The translations under genes and the position numbers were made by a program. Source: Shewanella fodinae (GTDB lineage: Bacteria > Pseudomonadota > Gammaproteobacteria > Enterobacterales > Shewanellaceae). From it: a stretch of DNA of 63,819 bases. Position 1 is the stretch's first letter, and the number at the start of each line of letters is the position of its first letter. Below are positions 55,445 through 63,819 of the stretch, piece by piece. The notes beneath the pieces are model-generated. The model did not search any database, was not told the origin of the DNA, and saw nothing but the letters and a program-made list of their open reading frames with translations. The DNA is taken from positions 453 through 64,271 of the forward strand of contig NZ_BMXW01000022.1 of NCBI RefSeq assembly GCF_014651955.1. Reading direction: 5' to 3'.

Positions 55445-56188
55445 GTGGACAAATTTCTCTACATCGCAATGACTGGCGCTAAACAGAACATGGATGCGTT
55501 GGCAGTACGGGCAAACAACCTGGCAAACGCTAATACCGATGGCTTTAAGGCTGATATGGCGCAGGCGAGAGCTATGCAGGCATTTGGCGAAGGCTTGCCT
55601 ACCAGAGTGTTTTCGATGACTGAATTGCCATCTTCTGATTACAAATCAGGGCCGTTACAAACCACCGGCCGGAACCTAGATATTGCTGTTAAAGATCAGG
55701 GATGGATTGCGGTGCAGGCTGATGATGGCAGTGAGGCATACACCCGTGCTGGGAGTTTGAATATTGACGTTAATGGCATGCTACGCAACAGCAGTGGGCA
55801 TCTGGTGATGGGGGATAACGGTCCAATCAATATCCCATTACCTATCCAGAAGTTAGAGATCGCCACTGATGGCACGATATCTGTCAGACCCCAGGGGGCA
55901 ACCCCTGAAGTGATAGAAAATGTGGGTCGCATCAAGTTGGTCAATCCAGGCAATAGCAATCTGATGCGTGGTGAAGATGGTTTATTTCGCACGCTGAATG
56001 GCCAACCTGCCGCTGCGGATGCCGCAGTTAATGTGGTCAGTGGTGCAGTTGAGGGCAGTAACGTCAGTCCGGTGGAGGAGATGGTCAATATGATCAGTCT
56101 GCAACGCCAGTTCGAGCTGCAGGTAAAAATGATGAAGACGGCAGAAGACAATGATAAGTCAGCTGCGGCCTTAGTACGCATTAGCTAG
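55445..56188 (+). CDS. flgF: Flagellar distal rod protein FlgF
   Basis: 247-residue rod protein. Seen: DKFLYIAMTGAKQNMDALAVRANNLANANTDGFKADMAQ at the start and the C-terminal VSPVEEMVNMISLQRQFELQVKMMKTAEDNDKSAAALVRIS. I chose GTG at 55445 because the conserved M-DK-LYIAM start lies there and GGGG is about eight bases upstream; a TTG five codons earlier is possible. Length standard (250). Confidence 0.95.
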   Translation: MDKFLYIAMTGAKQNMDALAVRANNLANANTDGFKADMAQARAMQAFGEGLPTRVFSMTELPSSDYKSGPLQTTGRNLDIAVKDQGWIAVQADDGSEAYTRAGSLNIDVNGMLRNSSGHLVMGDNGPINIPLPIQKLEIATDGTISVRPQGATPEVIENVGRIKLVNPGNSNLMRGEDGLFRTLNGQPAAADAAVNVVSGAVEGSNVSPVEEMVNMISLQRQFELQVKMMKTAEDNDKSAAALVRIS

Positions 56189-56199
56189 GAGTAACGATT

Positions 56200-56988
56200 A
56201 TGCATCCCGCTTTATGGATCAGTAAGACTGGCCTTGATGCCCAGCAGACCGATATCTCGGTGATTTCCAACAACGTCGCTAATGCTAGCACCGTCGGCTA
56301 CAAAAAAGGGCGGGCGGTGTTTGAAGATCTGTTGTATCAGACCGTCAACCAGGCTGGTGGTATCAGCGCCGCCAATACCAAACTCCCTAATGGTCTTAAT
56401 TTAGGGGCGGGTACCAAGGTGGTATCGACCCAGAAGATCTTTTCCCAAGGGAATATGGAAACCACGGACAACTCCATGGATCTGATGATTCAAGGCCCAG
56501 GTTTCTTTGAGATCCAAATGCCAGACGGCACTACCGCCTATACCCGAAACGGGCAGTTTACCTTAGATGATACCGGGCAAATGGTAACTTCAGGGGAAGG
56601 TTATGTGTTGCAGCCGGGTATCACTATCCCAGATAACGCCACGAGTATCACAGTGTCGGAAGAAGGCGAAGTTTCGGTAAAAATTCCGGGGAATGCTGAA
56701 AACCAAGTGGTGGGGCAACTGACCATGTCGGATTTCATTAACCCCTCAGGTTTACAACCTATTGGGCAAAACTTGTATCTGGAAACCGGTGCGAGTGGTA
56801 CCCCAGTGCAGGGGACACCTTCACTGGACGGCCTGGGCAGCATACGCCAAGGATCACTGGAAACCTCTAACGTCAATGTGACTGAAGAGTTGGTGAACCT
56901 GATTGAGAGTCAACGAGTTTATGAGATGAATTCCAAGGTCATCTCCGCAGTTGACCAAATGCTGGCCTACGTAAACCAGAACCTTTAA
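56200..56988 (+). CDS. flgG: Flagellar distal rod protein FlgG
   Basis: 262-residue rod protein. Seen: ALWISKTGLDAQQTDISVISNNVANASTVGYKKGRAVFEDLLYQT near the start, and the C-terminal TEELVNLIESQRVYEMNSKVISAVDQMLAYVNQNL. Length equals E. coli FlgG (260). Eleven bases after flgF, with AGGAG before the ATG. Confidence 0.97.
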   Translation: MHPALWISKTGLDAQQTDISVISNNVANASTVGYKKGRAVFEDLLYQTVNQAGGISAANTKLPNGLNLGAGTKVVSTQKIFSQGNMETTDNSMDLMIQGPGFFEIQMPDGTTAYTRNGQFTLDDTGQMVTSGEGYVLQPGITIPDNATSITVSEEGEVSVKIPGNAENQVVGQLTMSDFINPSGLQPIGQNLYLETGASGTPVQGTPSLDGLGSIRQGSLETSNVNVTEELVNLIESQRVYEMNSKVISAVDQMLAYVNQNL

Positions 56989-57000
56989 TGGGGTAAGGTC

Positions 57001-57675
57001 ATGAAGCTGCTAATTAAATTATTGCCAGTACTATTGCTTGGCGCCTGTGCTTCAAGCCAGCAGAAACCTATTGCGGACGATCCCTACTACGCGCCGGTTT
57101 ACCCAGAGGACAACACTACGCCGCTGGTACCAACCGGCTCGATATACACTAACAATCGAGCCACGCCGCTGTTTTCCGATCTCAAGGCGCACCGCATTGG
57201 TGACATTGTCACTATCCAACTGGTGGAATCGACTCAGGCTAAAAAAAGTGCCGGTAATCAGATCGCTAAGGGTTCCAACCTGACCGTCAATCCGCTGACG
57301 GCCGCAGGAAGCAATGTCACCATCAATGGCAAGTCACTGGATTTGGGTTACAGCGACAGCATGGATACCAAGCGCTCGGCAGACACAGCCCAAAGCAACA
57401 GCTTGTCAGGTGAAATCTCCGCCAACGTCATTCAGGTACTGGGTAACGGCAATTTGGTGGTACGCGGCGAAAAATGGATCACCATCAATAACGGCGATGA
57501 ATTTATCCGCATTACCGGCATTGTACGGCCGCAGGACATCACCACCGAAAATACCGTGCAGTCCCCTCGGGTTGCTAATGCTCGGATCCAGTACAGCGGT
57601 ACAGGAACCTTTGCTGACTCACAGAAAGTGGGCTGGCTGAGCAAATTCTTTCTGTCTGACTGGTGGCCTTTCTAG
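57001..57675 (+). CDS. flgH: Flagellar L-ring protein FlgH
   Basis: 224-residue outer-membrane lipoprotein forming the L ring. Seen: the lipobox LLGAC, then [22 protein letters not shown], and [47 protein letters not shown] and the C-terminal FLSDWWPF. Length typical (about 230). RBS GGGG precedes ATG; ends overlapping nothing, with flgI starting 12 bases later. Confidence 0.97.
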   Translation: MKLLIKLLPVLLLGACASSQQKPIADDPYYAPVYPEDNTTPLVPTGSIYTNNRATPLFSDLKAHRIGDIVTIQLVESTQAKKSAGNQIAKGSNLTVNPLTAAGSNVTINGKSLDLGYSDSMDTKRSADTAQSNSLSGEISANVIQVLGNGNLVVRGEKWITINNGDEFIRITGIVRPQDITTENTVQSPRVANARIQYSGTGTFADSQKVGWLSKFFLSDWWPF

Positions 57676-57686
57676 GGAGAACAAAG

Positions 57687-58775
57687 ATGAAAAATTCATG
57701 GTGGCTGCTATTCGGATTATTGTTGTGCTTGCCGGTCAAGGCCGAGCGCATCAAGGATATTGCGGATATTCAGGGCGTGCGTGAAAACCAACTGATTGGC
57801 TATGGTTTGGTGGTGGGGTTGCCGGGAACCGGGGAAAAGACCCGTTATACCGAGCAGACATTCAAAACCATGTTGAAGAACTTTGGTATCAATCTAGCCG
57901 ATAATGTTCAACCTAAAATCAAAAACAGTGCCGTGGTGGCAGTGCATGCGGATATGCCAGCGTTTATCAAGCCAGGACAGATGATAGATGTCACCGTGTC
58001 TAGCCTTGGTGAAGCTAAAAGCTTGCGCGGCGGCAGTTTGTTGCAGACATTCTTGCGTGGTGTTGACGGCAACGTTTATGCGATTGCTCAAGGGAGCCTA
58101 GTGGTAAGTGGTTTCAGTGCCGATGGTATGGATGGTTCCAAAGTGGTGAATAATACCCCTACCGTGGGGCGCATTCCCAACGGTGCTATCATAGAGCGTG
58201 AGGTTGCTAGCCCATTCGCGACTGGTGACTACCTTACGTTTAATCTGCGCAGGGCTGATTTTGATACCGCGAAACGGACGGCAGATGCCATCAATAATCT
58301 GCTCGGCCCTGGAATGGCGAGACCTCTGGACGCCGCTTCCATTCAGGTCAGCGCTCCGCGAGATCCGGCGCAGCGGGTTTCCTTCCTCGCCACACTGGAA
58401 AATATTCAGGTAGAGCCAGCCGATGAATCGGCAAAAGTTATCGTGAATTCCCGTACCGGCACTATTGTGGTTGGCAAAGATGTGCGGCTGTTACCTGCCG
58501 CCATTACGCATGGCGGATTAACAGTGACTATTGCAGAAAATGCCCAAGTTTCACAACCCAACGCATTGGCGGGTGGCAATACCGCAGTAACACCTAACAG
58601 CACTATTGATGTGTCGCAACAGAACCGCCGCATGTTCCTGTTTAATCCTGGCACTACCTTAGACGAACTGGTGCGCGCCGTGAATATGGTTGGTGCGGCT
58701 CCCTCTGATGTTTTGGCGATTCTCGAAGCATTAAAAGTGGCCGGCGCTTTGCATGGTGAGCTTATCGTTATCTGA
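57687..58775 (+). CDS. flgI: Flagellar P-ring protein FlgI
   Basis: 362-residue periplasmic ring protein. Seen: a signal peptide ([14 protein letters not shown]), then [33 protein letters not shown] and [30 protein letters not shown] region; C-terminal [43 protein letters not shown]. Start ATG at 57687 after AGGGAG, opening on the signal peptide. Assembles with FlgA help. Length standard (365). Confidence 0.97.
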   Translation: MKNSWWLLFGLLLCLPVKAERIKDIADIQGVRENQLIGYGLVVGLPGTGEKTRYTEQTFKTMLKNFGINLADNVQPKIKNSAVVAVHADMPAFIKPGQMIDVTVSSLGEAKSLRGGSLLQTFLRGVDGNVYAIAQGSLVVSGFSADGMDGSKVVNNTPTVGRIPNGAIIEREVASPFATGDYLTFNLRRADFDTAKRTADAINNLLGPGMARPLDAASIQVSAPRDPAQRVSFLATLENIQVEPADESAKVIVNSRTGTIVVGKDVRLLPAAITHGGLTVTIAENAQVSQPNALAGGNTAVTPNSTIDVSQQNRRMFLFNPGTTLDELVRAVNMVGAAPSDVLAILEALKVAGALHGELIVI

Positions 58776-58798
58776 TTGTTGACGGTCTGGAACCCACA

Positions 58799-59896
58799 AT
58801 GGATCAACTTTCAAACTCTTCACAATTTCTGGACATCGCGGGCTTGGATAATTTGCGCGCCAAGGCCCAGAAAGATCAGAAGTCTGCGCTGAAGGAAGTG
58901 GCACAGCAGTTTGAAAGTATTTTTGTGCAGATGCTGATGAAAAGCATGCGCGAGGCGAATGAAGCGTTTGAGACAGATAATCCGCTGAACTCACAGTACA
59001 CCAAGTTCTATGAGCAAATGCACGATCAACAGATGTCGGTCGATTTATCGAAAAAAGGCATGTTGGGGCTAGCGGATTTGATGGTGCAACAGCTAGATCC
59101 GCAGGATTCAGGGATTACGCCAGCATCGGTGTTGCGAAACGCTCAGGGGCCACTACACATGACATCGGCGCAAGACGCAACGCATCGTCAGCCAGCGGCG
59201 CCAACTGAAATCGCTGAACCCGCGTTGCATTTTTCGAGGCAGACCAGAACCGCCGCCCCGGTGCGAGCTAATAACACTGCGACTGATGCGGCGAGTGTTA
59301 GTGCAACGACAGCATTACCGCAGTCGCCGACAGGGGTATTGGACTACGACACCCTTGATAGCATCCTCACCGGCAAAGCATTGCCGCAGGACAGCGGTAG
59401 TATCAGCTCACAGGAAGACTTTGTGAAGGTGCTATATCCCTATGCCCGTGAAGCCGCGGAAAAACTGGGGACTTCACCCGAAGTGTTGTTGGCTCAGTCG
59501 GCGCTGGAAACCGGATGGGGACAAAAAATGGTCAAAACGGCAGATGGACGTCCCAGCAATAACCTGTTCAACATCAAGGCTGATAGTCGCTGGTCAGGTA
59601 ACAGCACTAACGCAACCACGATGGAATATGAACAGGGCACTCCGGTGCGTGAAAACGCTGCATTTAGGGTTTACGGCAATCTGAAGGATAGCTTTAACGA
59701 TTATGTGGCGTTGATTTCGCAGAATGAACGTTACAGCAAAGCCCGTGAGGTAGCAGCTGAACCGGCAAAATATGTGCACGGTTTGGCTGAGGCCGGGTAT
59801 GCCACAGATCCGCAGTACGCCAGCAAGGTGATGAAAGTGCTGCAAAGCATCAAAAGTGATTTTGGACAGTTGATTCAGGGGGCGGGTGGTCAGTAA
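58799..59896 (+). CDS. flgJ: Peptidoglycan hydrolase FlgJ
   Basis: 365-residue two-domain protein. Seen: N-terminal rod-binding domain (KEVAQQFESIFVQMLMKSMREAN, MYDQQMSVDLSKKGMLGLADLMVQQL-like), a low-complexity Ala/Thr/Pro linker (residues 110-190), and a C-terminal glucosaminidase domain with catalytic Glu in LAQSALETGWGQKM and NLFNIKADSRWSG. It opens a hole in the cell wall for the rod. E. coli FlgJ is 313; the linker is longer here. Confidence 0.95.
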   Translation: MDQLSNSSQFLDIAGLDNLRAKAQKDQKSALKEVAQQFESIFVQMLMKSMREANEAFETDNPLNSQYTKFYEQMHDQQMSVDLSKKGMLGLADLMVQQLDPQDSGITPASVLRNAQGPLHMTSAQDATHRQPAAPTEIAEPALHFSRQTRTAAPVRANNTATDAASVSATTALPQSPTGVLDYDTLDSILTGKALPQDSGSISSQEDFVKVLYPYAREAAEKLGTSPEVLLAQSALETGWGQKMVKTADGRPSNNLFNIKADSRWSGNSTNATTMEYEQGTPVRENAAFRVYGNLKDSFNDYVALISQNERYSKAREVAAEPAKYVHGLAEAGYATDPQYASKVMKVLQSIKSDFGQLIQGAGGQ

Positions 59897-59923
59897 CCAC
59901 CGCCGACAACGGGAGTTTGGAGC

Positions 59924-61849
59924 ATGGCTGTTGATTTGTTGAACATCGCCCGGACAGGGGTGCTGGCTGCCCAGTCTCAAATCGGGGTGACCAGTAATAA
60001 CATCAGCAACGTAAACACCGAAGGTTACAACCGGCAGGTGGCGATTCAGGCAAGCCAAAATTCCCAGTACATGGGTGGGAATTACTATGGTACCGGCACC
60101 TATGTCGCTGATGTCAAACGTATCTATAACGACTATGCCGCGCGAGAACTACGCATAGGCCAGACGGCGCTAAGTACGGCAGAAACCCGTTATAACAAAC
60201 TGAGTGAATTGGATGAGCTGCTTTCTAATAATGGCAGTACGCTAACATCTTCATTGGATTCATTTTTCTCCAGTGTGAACGATTTGGCGGATCAACCTTC
60301 TGACACCGGTATCCGGCAGACGGTGCTGGGCTCAGCGCAACAACTGGCCTCCAATTTCAACCAGATGGATGGGTACCTTAATAGTCAGGCGCGCCAGACT
60401 AACGATGAGATCTCTGGCATCACCGACCGCATTAATGAAATCAGTACCGAAATGGCCAACATCAACAAAGAGTTGATGAAAACAGATACGCCTGATCCAC
60501 AACTGCTTGATAAACAGGATGCATTGATCAAAGAGCTGAGCCAATACGCCGAAGTCAACGTGATCCCGCTGGATAACGGTGGTCGCAGCATCATGATGGG
60601 CAGTTCTTTTATGCTGGTATCCGGTGAAGTTGCCATGTCAATGGGAACCACTACCGGCGATCCTTACCCGACGGAATCAGATCTGACCTACACCCTAGGC
60701 AACAGCACGCTGAAGGTGGACCCCGCCAAACTTGGCGGTCAGCTCGGGGCGCTTTATGACTATCGAGACAACACGCTACAGCCAGCTTCTCAGCAACTGG
60801 GGCAGATGGCACTTGGTGTGGCTGATGCCTTTAACAGCTTGCAGGCAAAAGGGTTCGATCTGAATGGTCAGGTTGGTCAGAACATTTTTACCGATATTAA
60901 CGATCCGCTCATGGCTCAGGGGCGGGTGGGCGCATATTCCAACAATACAGGGACGGCGGTACTCGGTGCCACCTTGGATGATGTGGGGGCGTTGACTGGC
61001 GACAGTTACCTGCTGCGTTATACCAGCAGTGGTACTTATGAACTTACCAACAACCAAACCGGTGCGGTGACGAATTTGACACTGAACGGCACCACATTAG
61101 AAGGGGCTGATGGTTTTTCTATCAATATCAATTCTGGGGCATTAGCGGCGGGTGACCGCTTTGAAGTTCGCCCCACAGCCAATGCGGCGGGAACTCTGCA
61201 GGTGGTAATGAAGGATCCTAAAGGGTTAGCGGCGGCGGCACCTAAAATTAGTGCTGATGCGGCTAACAGCGGCAATACTAAATTATCACTGGTCAGTATT
61301 GATAATCGTAATGCTGCGACTTTTCCTAAGACCGGAACCGAACTGACATACACCATTGATTCCTCTGTTGTCCCGCCAACTTATCAGGCGTTGGATGCCG
61401 CAGGCGCCGTTGTGAGTTCTGGCGCTGCTACTGGCAATCCGCCTCAGATCAGTGACAACGGTTTTACCTTCCAGTTGGATTCACTGTCAGGTGGCACTGA
61501 CTCATTCACTTTTGATTTGAGTTTTGCTGTGGGTGACAACAGCAATGCGGTCGCTATGGCTGATCTGGCCGACAGTAAAATAATGGAAGGTGGCAAAGCC
61601 ACATTAGCGGATGTGTTTCAACAAACCAAATTGGGTGTTGGTAGCCAGACTAAGGCCGCGGAAGTCAGCATGAATTCAGCCCAGAGCATATATGACCAAG
61701 CTTATAACCGAGTGCAATCAGAATCGGGCGTCAATCTTGATGAAGAAGCCGCCAATCTGATGAAGTTTCAGCAGGCATATATGGCTTCTGCACGAGTCAT
61801 GACGACGGCCAATACCATTTTTGACACATTATTTAATGCTGTTCAGTAG
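59924..61849 (+). CDS. flgK: Flagellar hook-associated protein 1 FlgK
   Basis: 641-residue hook-filament junction protein. Seen: the N-terminal NIARTGVLAAQSQIGVTSNNISNVNTEGYNRQ and C-terminal SGVNLDEEAANLMKFQQAYMASARVMTTANTIFDTLFNAVQ, as in all FlgK; a large variable central domain (about 300-560) with Thr- and Gly-rich strands. Longer than E. coli FlgK (547), like Vibrio. RBS GGGAG. Client of FlgN. Confidence 0.96.
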   Translation: MAVDLLNIARTGVLAAQSQIGVTSNNISNVNTEGYNRQVAIQASQNSQYMGGNYYGTGTYVADVKRIYNDYAARELRIGQTALSTAETRYNKLSELDELLSNNGSTLTSSLDSFFSSVNDLADQPSDTGIRQTVLGSAQQLASNFNQMDGYLNSQARQTNDEISGITDRINEISTEMANINKELMKTDTPDPQLLDKQDALIKELSQYAEVNVIPLDNGGRSIMMGSSFMLVSGEVAMSMGTTTGDPYPTESDLTYTLGNSTLKVDPAKLGGQLGALYDYRDNTLQPASQQLGQMALGVADAFNSLQAKGFDLNGQVGQNIFTDINDPLMAQGRVGAYSNNTGTAVLGATLDDVGALTGDSYLLRYTSSGTYELTNNQTGAVTNLTLNGTTLEGADGFSININSGALAAGDRFEVRPTANAAGTLQVVMKDPKGLAAAAPKISADAANSGNTKLSLVSIDNRNAATFPKTGTELTYTIDSSVVPPTYQALDAAGAVVSSGAATGNPPQISDNGFTFQLDSLSGGTDSFTFDLSFAVGDNSNAVAMADLADSKIMEGGKATLADVFQQTKLGVGSQTKAAEVSMNSAQSIYDQAYNRVQSESGVNLDEEAANLMKFQQAYMASARVMTTANTIFDTLFNAVQ

Positions 61850-61860
61850 GAGTGATGAAC

Positions 61861-63066
61861 ATGCGTATATCCACCGCACAGATGTTCAATCAAAACATTT
61901 CCAACCTTAACCGTGGACAGACTCAGACCAGTAAGCTGATGGATCAGCTTGCCAGCGGTAAACGAGTCAATACCGCAGGTGATGATCCTGTGGCTGCAAT
62001 TGGCATTGATAACCTGACTCAGCAGAACTCATTGATCCAACAATTTCAGAAGAATATCGATTATGCGACCAAACACTTGTCAGTGACGGAAAGTCAGCTC
62101 GGGGATGCAGAAACCTTGTCAATGTCAATTCGCGACCGCATGTTGGCGGCGGTGAATGGTTCTTACTCCGATGAAGAGCGGCAAAGTATTGCCGATGAAA
62201 TGCGTCATAGTCTGGAACAGCTGCAAACAATTGCCAATTCGCAGGATGAGTCAGGCAACTATCTGTTCGCGGGTACCAACAGCGATACCCAACCGTTTGC
62301 TTTTAATAATGCCGGCAACATGGTGTACAGCGGTAACAGCGATGTCCGTACTGCATTAGTCGCGACGGGTGTTGCGATGCCCACTAACATTGCCGGTGAT
62401 GCCGCATTTATGAATGCTCCCAATGCGATGGGGGATTTTGGTGTCAATTATTCGACGGCTCAAACTGGGGACTTCACCATAACGTCAGCAAAAATTGCTG
62501 ACCCAGCGACTTATGTAGCAGACAGCTACAGTTTTAATTTCATCGATAACGGCAGTGGTGGCATGGATGTAGAAGTCTATGATTCTGCCAGTAACTTAGT
62601 TACCACAGTCAACAATTTTGATCCTACAAATACAATATCTTTCAATGGGATAGATGTTTCTATCGATGGGCAGCCCAGCGTAGGTGACAGCTTTTCTATC
62701 TCGCCCAAAGCCACTGTCAGTATTTTTGACACAGTGCAGCAGGCAATTGATCTGTTTGAAAACGGCAATGCCATCAATACTCCGGCAGGTCAATCACAGT
62801 TGGCACAGCTTTTGAATAATTTCGATAGCGGCGTCGATCAGATCCGTATTGGTCGTAGTCAGAGCGGCACCAGCCTTAGCAGCTTGGATAACTATTCTAG
62901 TAACCACGCTGATACCACGTTGGTGAATAACTCGGCATTGTCGGTGTTGCAAGACTTGGATTATGCCTCGGCAGTATCTGAATACCAGAAACAACAACTA
63001 GCGATGAACGCGGTGTCAACCCTGTTCAGTCAGGTAGGAAAGGTTTCGTTGTTTGATTATTTATAA
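61861..63066 (+). CDS. flgL: Flagellar hook-associated protein 3 FlgL
   Basis: 401-residue second junction protein. Seen: RISTAQMFNQNISNLNRGQTQTSKLMDQLASGKRVNTAGDDPVAAIGI at the start (flagellin-like helices) and DLDYASAVSEYQKQQLAMNAVSTLFSQVGKVSLFDYL at the end. ATG at 61861 was preferred because GGAG lies eight bases upstream; two earlier start codons (61852, 61855) overlap the RBS. Last gene of flgFGHIJKL. Confidence 0.96.
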   Translation: MRISTAQMFNQNISNLNRGQTQTSKLMDQLASGKRVNTAGDDPVAAIGIDNLTQQNSLIQQFQKNIDYATKHLSVTESQLGDAETLSMSIRDRMLAAVNGSYSDEERQSIADEMRHSLEQLQTIANSQDESGNYLFAGTNSDTQPFAFNNAGNMVYSGNSDVRTALVATGVAMPTNIAGDAAFMNAPNAMGDFGVNYSTAQTGDFTITSAKIADPATYVADSYSFNFIDNGSGGMDVEVYDSASNLVTTVNNFDPTNTISFNGIDVSIDGQPSVGDSFSISPKATVSIFDTVQQAIDLFENGNAINTPAGQSQLAQLLNNFDSGVDQIRIGRSQSGTSLSSLDNYSSNHADTTLVNNSALSVLQDLDYASAVSEYQKQQLAMNAVSTLFSQVGKVSLFDYL

Positions 63067-63141
63067 AGGTGGCCAGCTTTGATTACCGCTTAACCAGCGA
63101 ATGACAGATCTGGCAAAGATAGAAATTTGTTAACAAAGCTA

Positions 63142-63161
63142 GCCAAGCTCCAAGTCTTGGC
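63142..63161 (+). other. Hairpin in the flagellin leader
   Basis: GCCAAG and CTTGGC form a 6-bp inverted repeat around an eight-base loop, ending 10 bases before the flagellin Shine-Dalgarno. It may stabilise the mRNA or form a regulatory element; it may also be chance. Confidence 0.35.
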
Positions 63162-63188
63162 GTGAAAACTAGGAAGAGGAACTTTACA

Positions 63189-63819
63189 TGGCTATTACTG
63201 TTAATACCAATGTGACCTCATTGAAGTCACAGAGAAATCTGAACAGCTCAAACAATGCATTACAGACCTCAATGGAGCGTTTGTCCTCTGGTTTGCGCAT
63301 CAACAGCGCCAAAGATGATGCTGCCGGGTTGCAGATCTCTAACCGCTTGACCAGCCAGATCAACGGTCTGGATGTGGCGCAGCGTAACGCCAACGACGGT
63401 ATTTCCGTGGCTCAGACGGCGGAAGGTGCCATGCAGACTTCGACTGACATTTTGCAGCGTATGCGTGACTTGTCATTGCAGTCAGCTAACGGCTCTAACT
63501 CTGCTGAAGATAGAGCGTCAATGCAGAAAGAACTATCCGCACTACAGACCGAATTGACCCGTATTTCTGACACTACCTCGTTTGGGGGGCAGAAACTGTT
63601 GGATGGTACTTATGGTACTCAGAAATTCCAGGTGGGTGCTAATGCCAACGAAACCATTTCTGTGACGCTGGGAGATGTTGCTGCCAATAAGATCGGCAAC
63701 AATACCATATCAGGTGCTGGATCAGTTTTAGGTGTCGCGGCCGCTGATACGCTTGCAGCTAGTGTTGCCTTTACTGCGGGCGACATCAGTGTAAACGGTA
63801 AGACTGTTACGGTTGCTGC
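63189..63819 (+). CDS. fla: Flagellin (partial, runs off the window)
   Basis: First 210 residues of the filament subunit; the 3' end lies beyond the window. Seen: the highly conserved N-terminal [77 protein letters not shown] and [11 protein letters not shown], forming D0/D1; the variable domain begins around residue 150. RBS AGGAAGAGGA precedes ATG. No clear sigma-28 or sigma-54 promoter is seen in the 122-base gap after flgL. Confidence 0.97.

Noticed and set aside
63064..63093. TAAAG ... ACCGCTTA as sigma-28 promoter of flagellin
   Set aside because: Spacer of 16 and only five of eight matches in the -10 box.

Overview
The window looks like chromosomal DNA of a motile marine gammaproteobacterium, most likely Shewanella or a close relative. 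The gene order rpsT / murJ-ribF-ileS-lspA-fkpB-ispH, a complete leucine-degradation operon headed by a MerR-type liuR, the polar-flagellum accessory genes flgT/flgO/flgP, and cheV-cheR placed before flgB are all typical of Shewanella and Vibrio relatives. Base composition looks even throughout. I see no transposase, integrase, phage gene, CRISPR array or rRNA, so this reads as core genome rather than an island.

Layout. 1-6.5 kb: an M3 metallopeptidase lipoprotein, thymidine kinase, a FUSC-type inner-membrane protein, an exported M28 peptidase and a HlyU/BigR-like ArsR regulator. 6.5-14.3 kb: rpsT divergent from the conserved run murJ, ribF, ileS, lspA, fkpB, ispH (lipid II flipping, FMN/FAD synthesis, Ile-tRNA charging, lipoprotein signal cleavage, isoprenoid synthesis). 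14.4-18.7 kb: a DUF3545 protein, pgi, tal and an OmpA-like porin. 19.5-25.4 kb: an alanine/sodium symporter, yaaA, two exported proteins (one a lipoprotein with a ClpP-like fold), a DUF554 membrane protein and a RimL-like acetyltransferase. 25.5-36.1 kb: liuR-liuABCDE-scoA-scoB on the minus strand, turning isovaleryl-CoA from leucine into acetyl-CoA and acetoacetate and then acetoacetyl-CoA, with a divergent prpE-type acyl-CoA synthetase. 36.3-45.6 kb: gnd, menA, a short-chain dehydrogenase, tesB-ybaY, a chemoreceptor, an outer-membrane barrel, a chalcone-isomerase-like protein and a DUF2947 protein.

45.9-63.8 kb: tRNA-Arg(CCU), then an almost complete class of flagellar structural genes: flgT, flgOP, flgAMN, cheV-cheR, flgBCDE, flgFGHIJKL and the first two thirds of a flagellin gene cut by the window end. 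Promoter motifs readable in the sequence give this locus a regulatory hierarchy: sigma-54 (-24/-12) sites precede flgB, flgF and, with one mismatch, flgA; sigma-28 sites with identical N14 spacing precede flgM, flgO and the chemoreceptor gene 3 kb upstream. Rod/hook genes would thus be made first with sigma-54, and flgM plus late genes with sigma-28.

I did not find a convincing wholly new system. The observations most worth a second look are the inferred flagellar promoter set, the thiol-switch ArsR protein, the ClpP-like lipoprotein, the putative LiuR operator, a compact inverted repeat between arsR and rpsT, and a direct repeat beside the tRNA gene.
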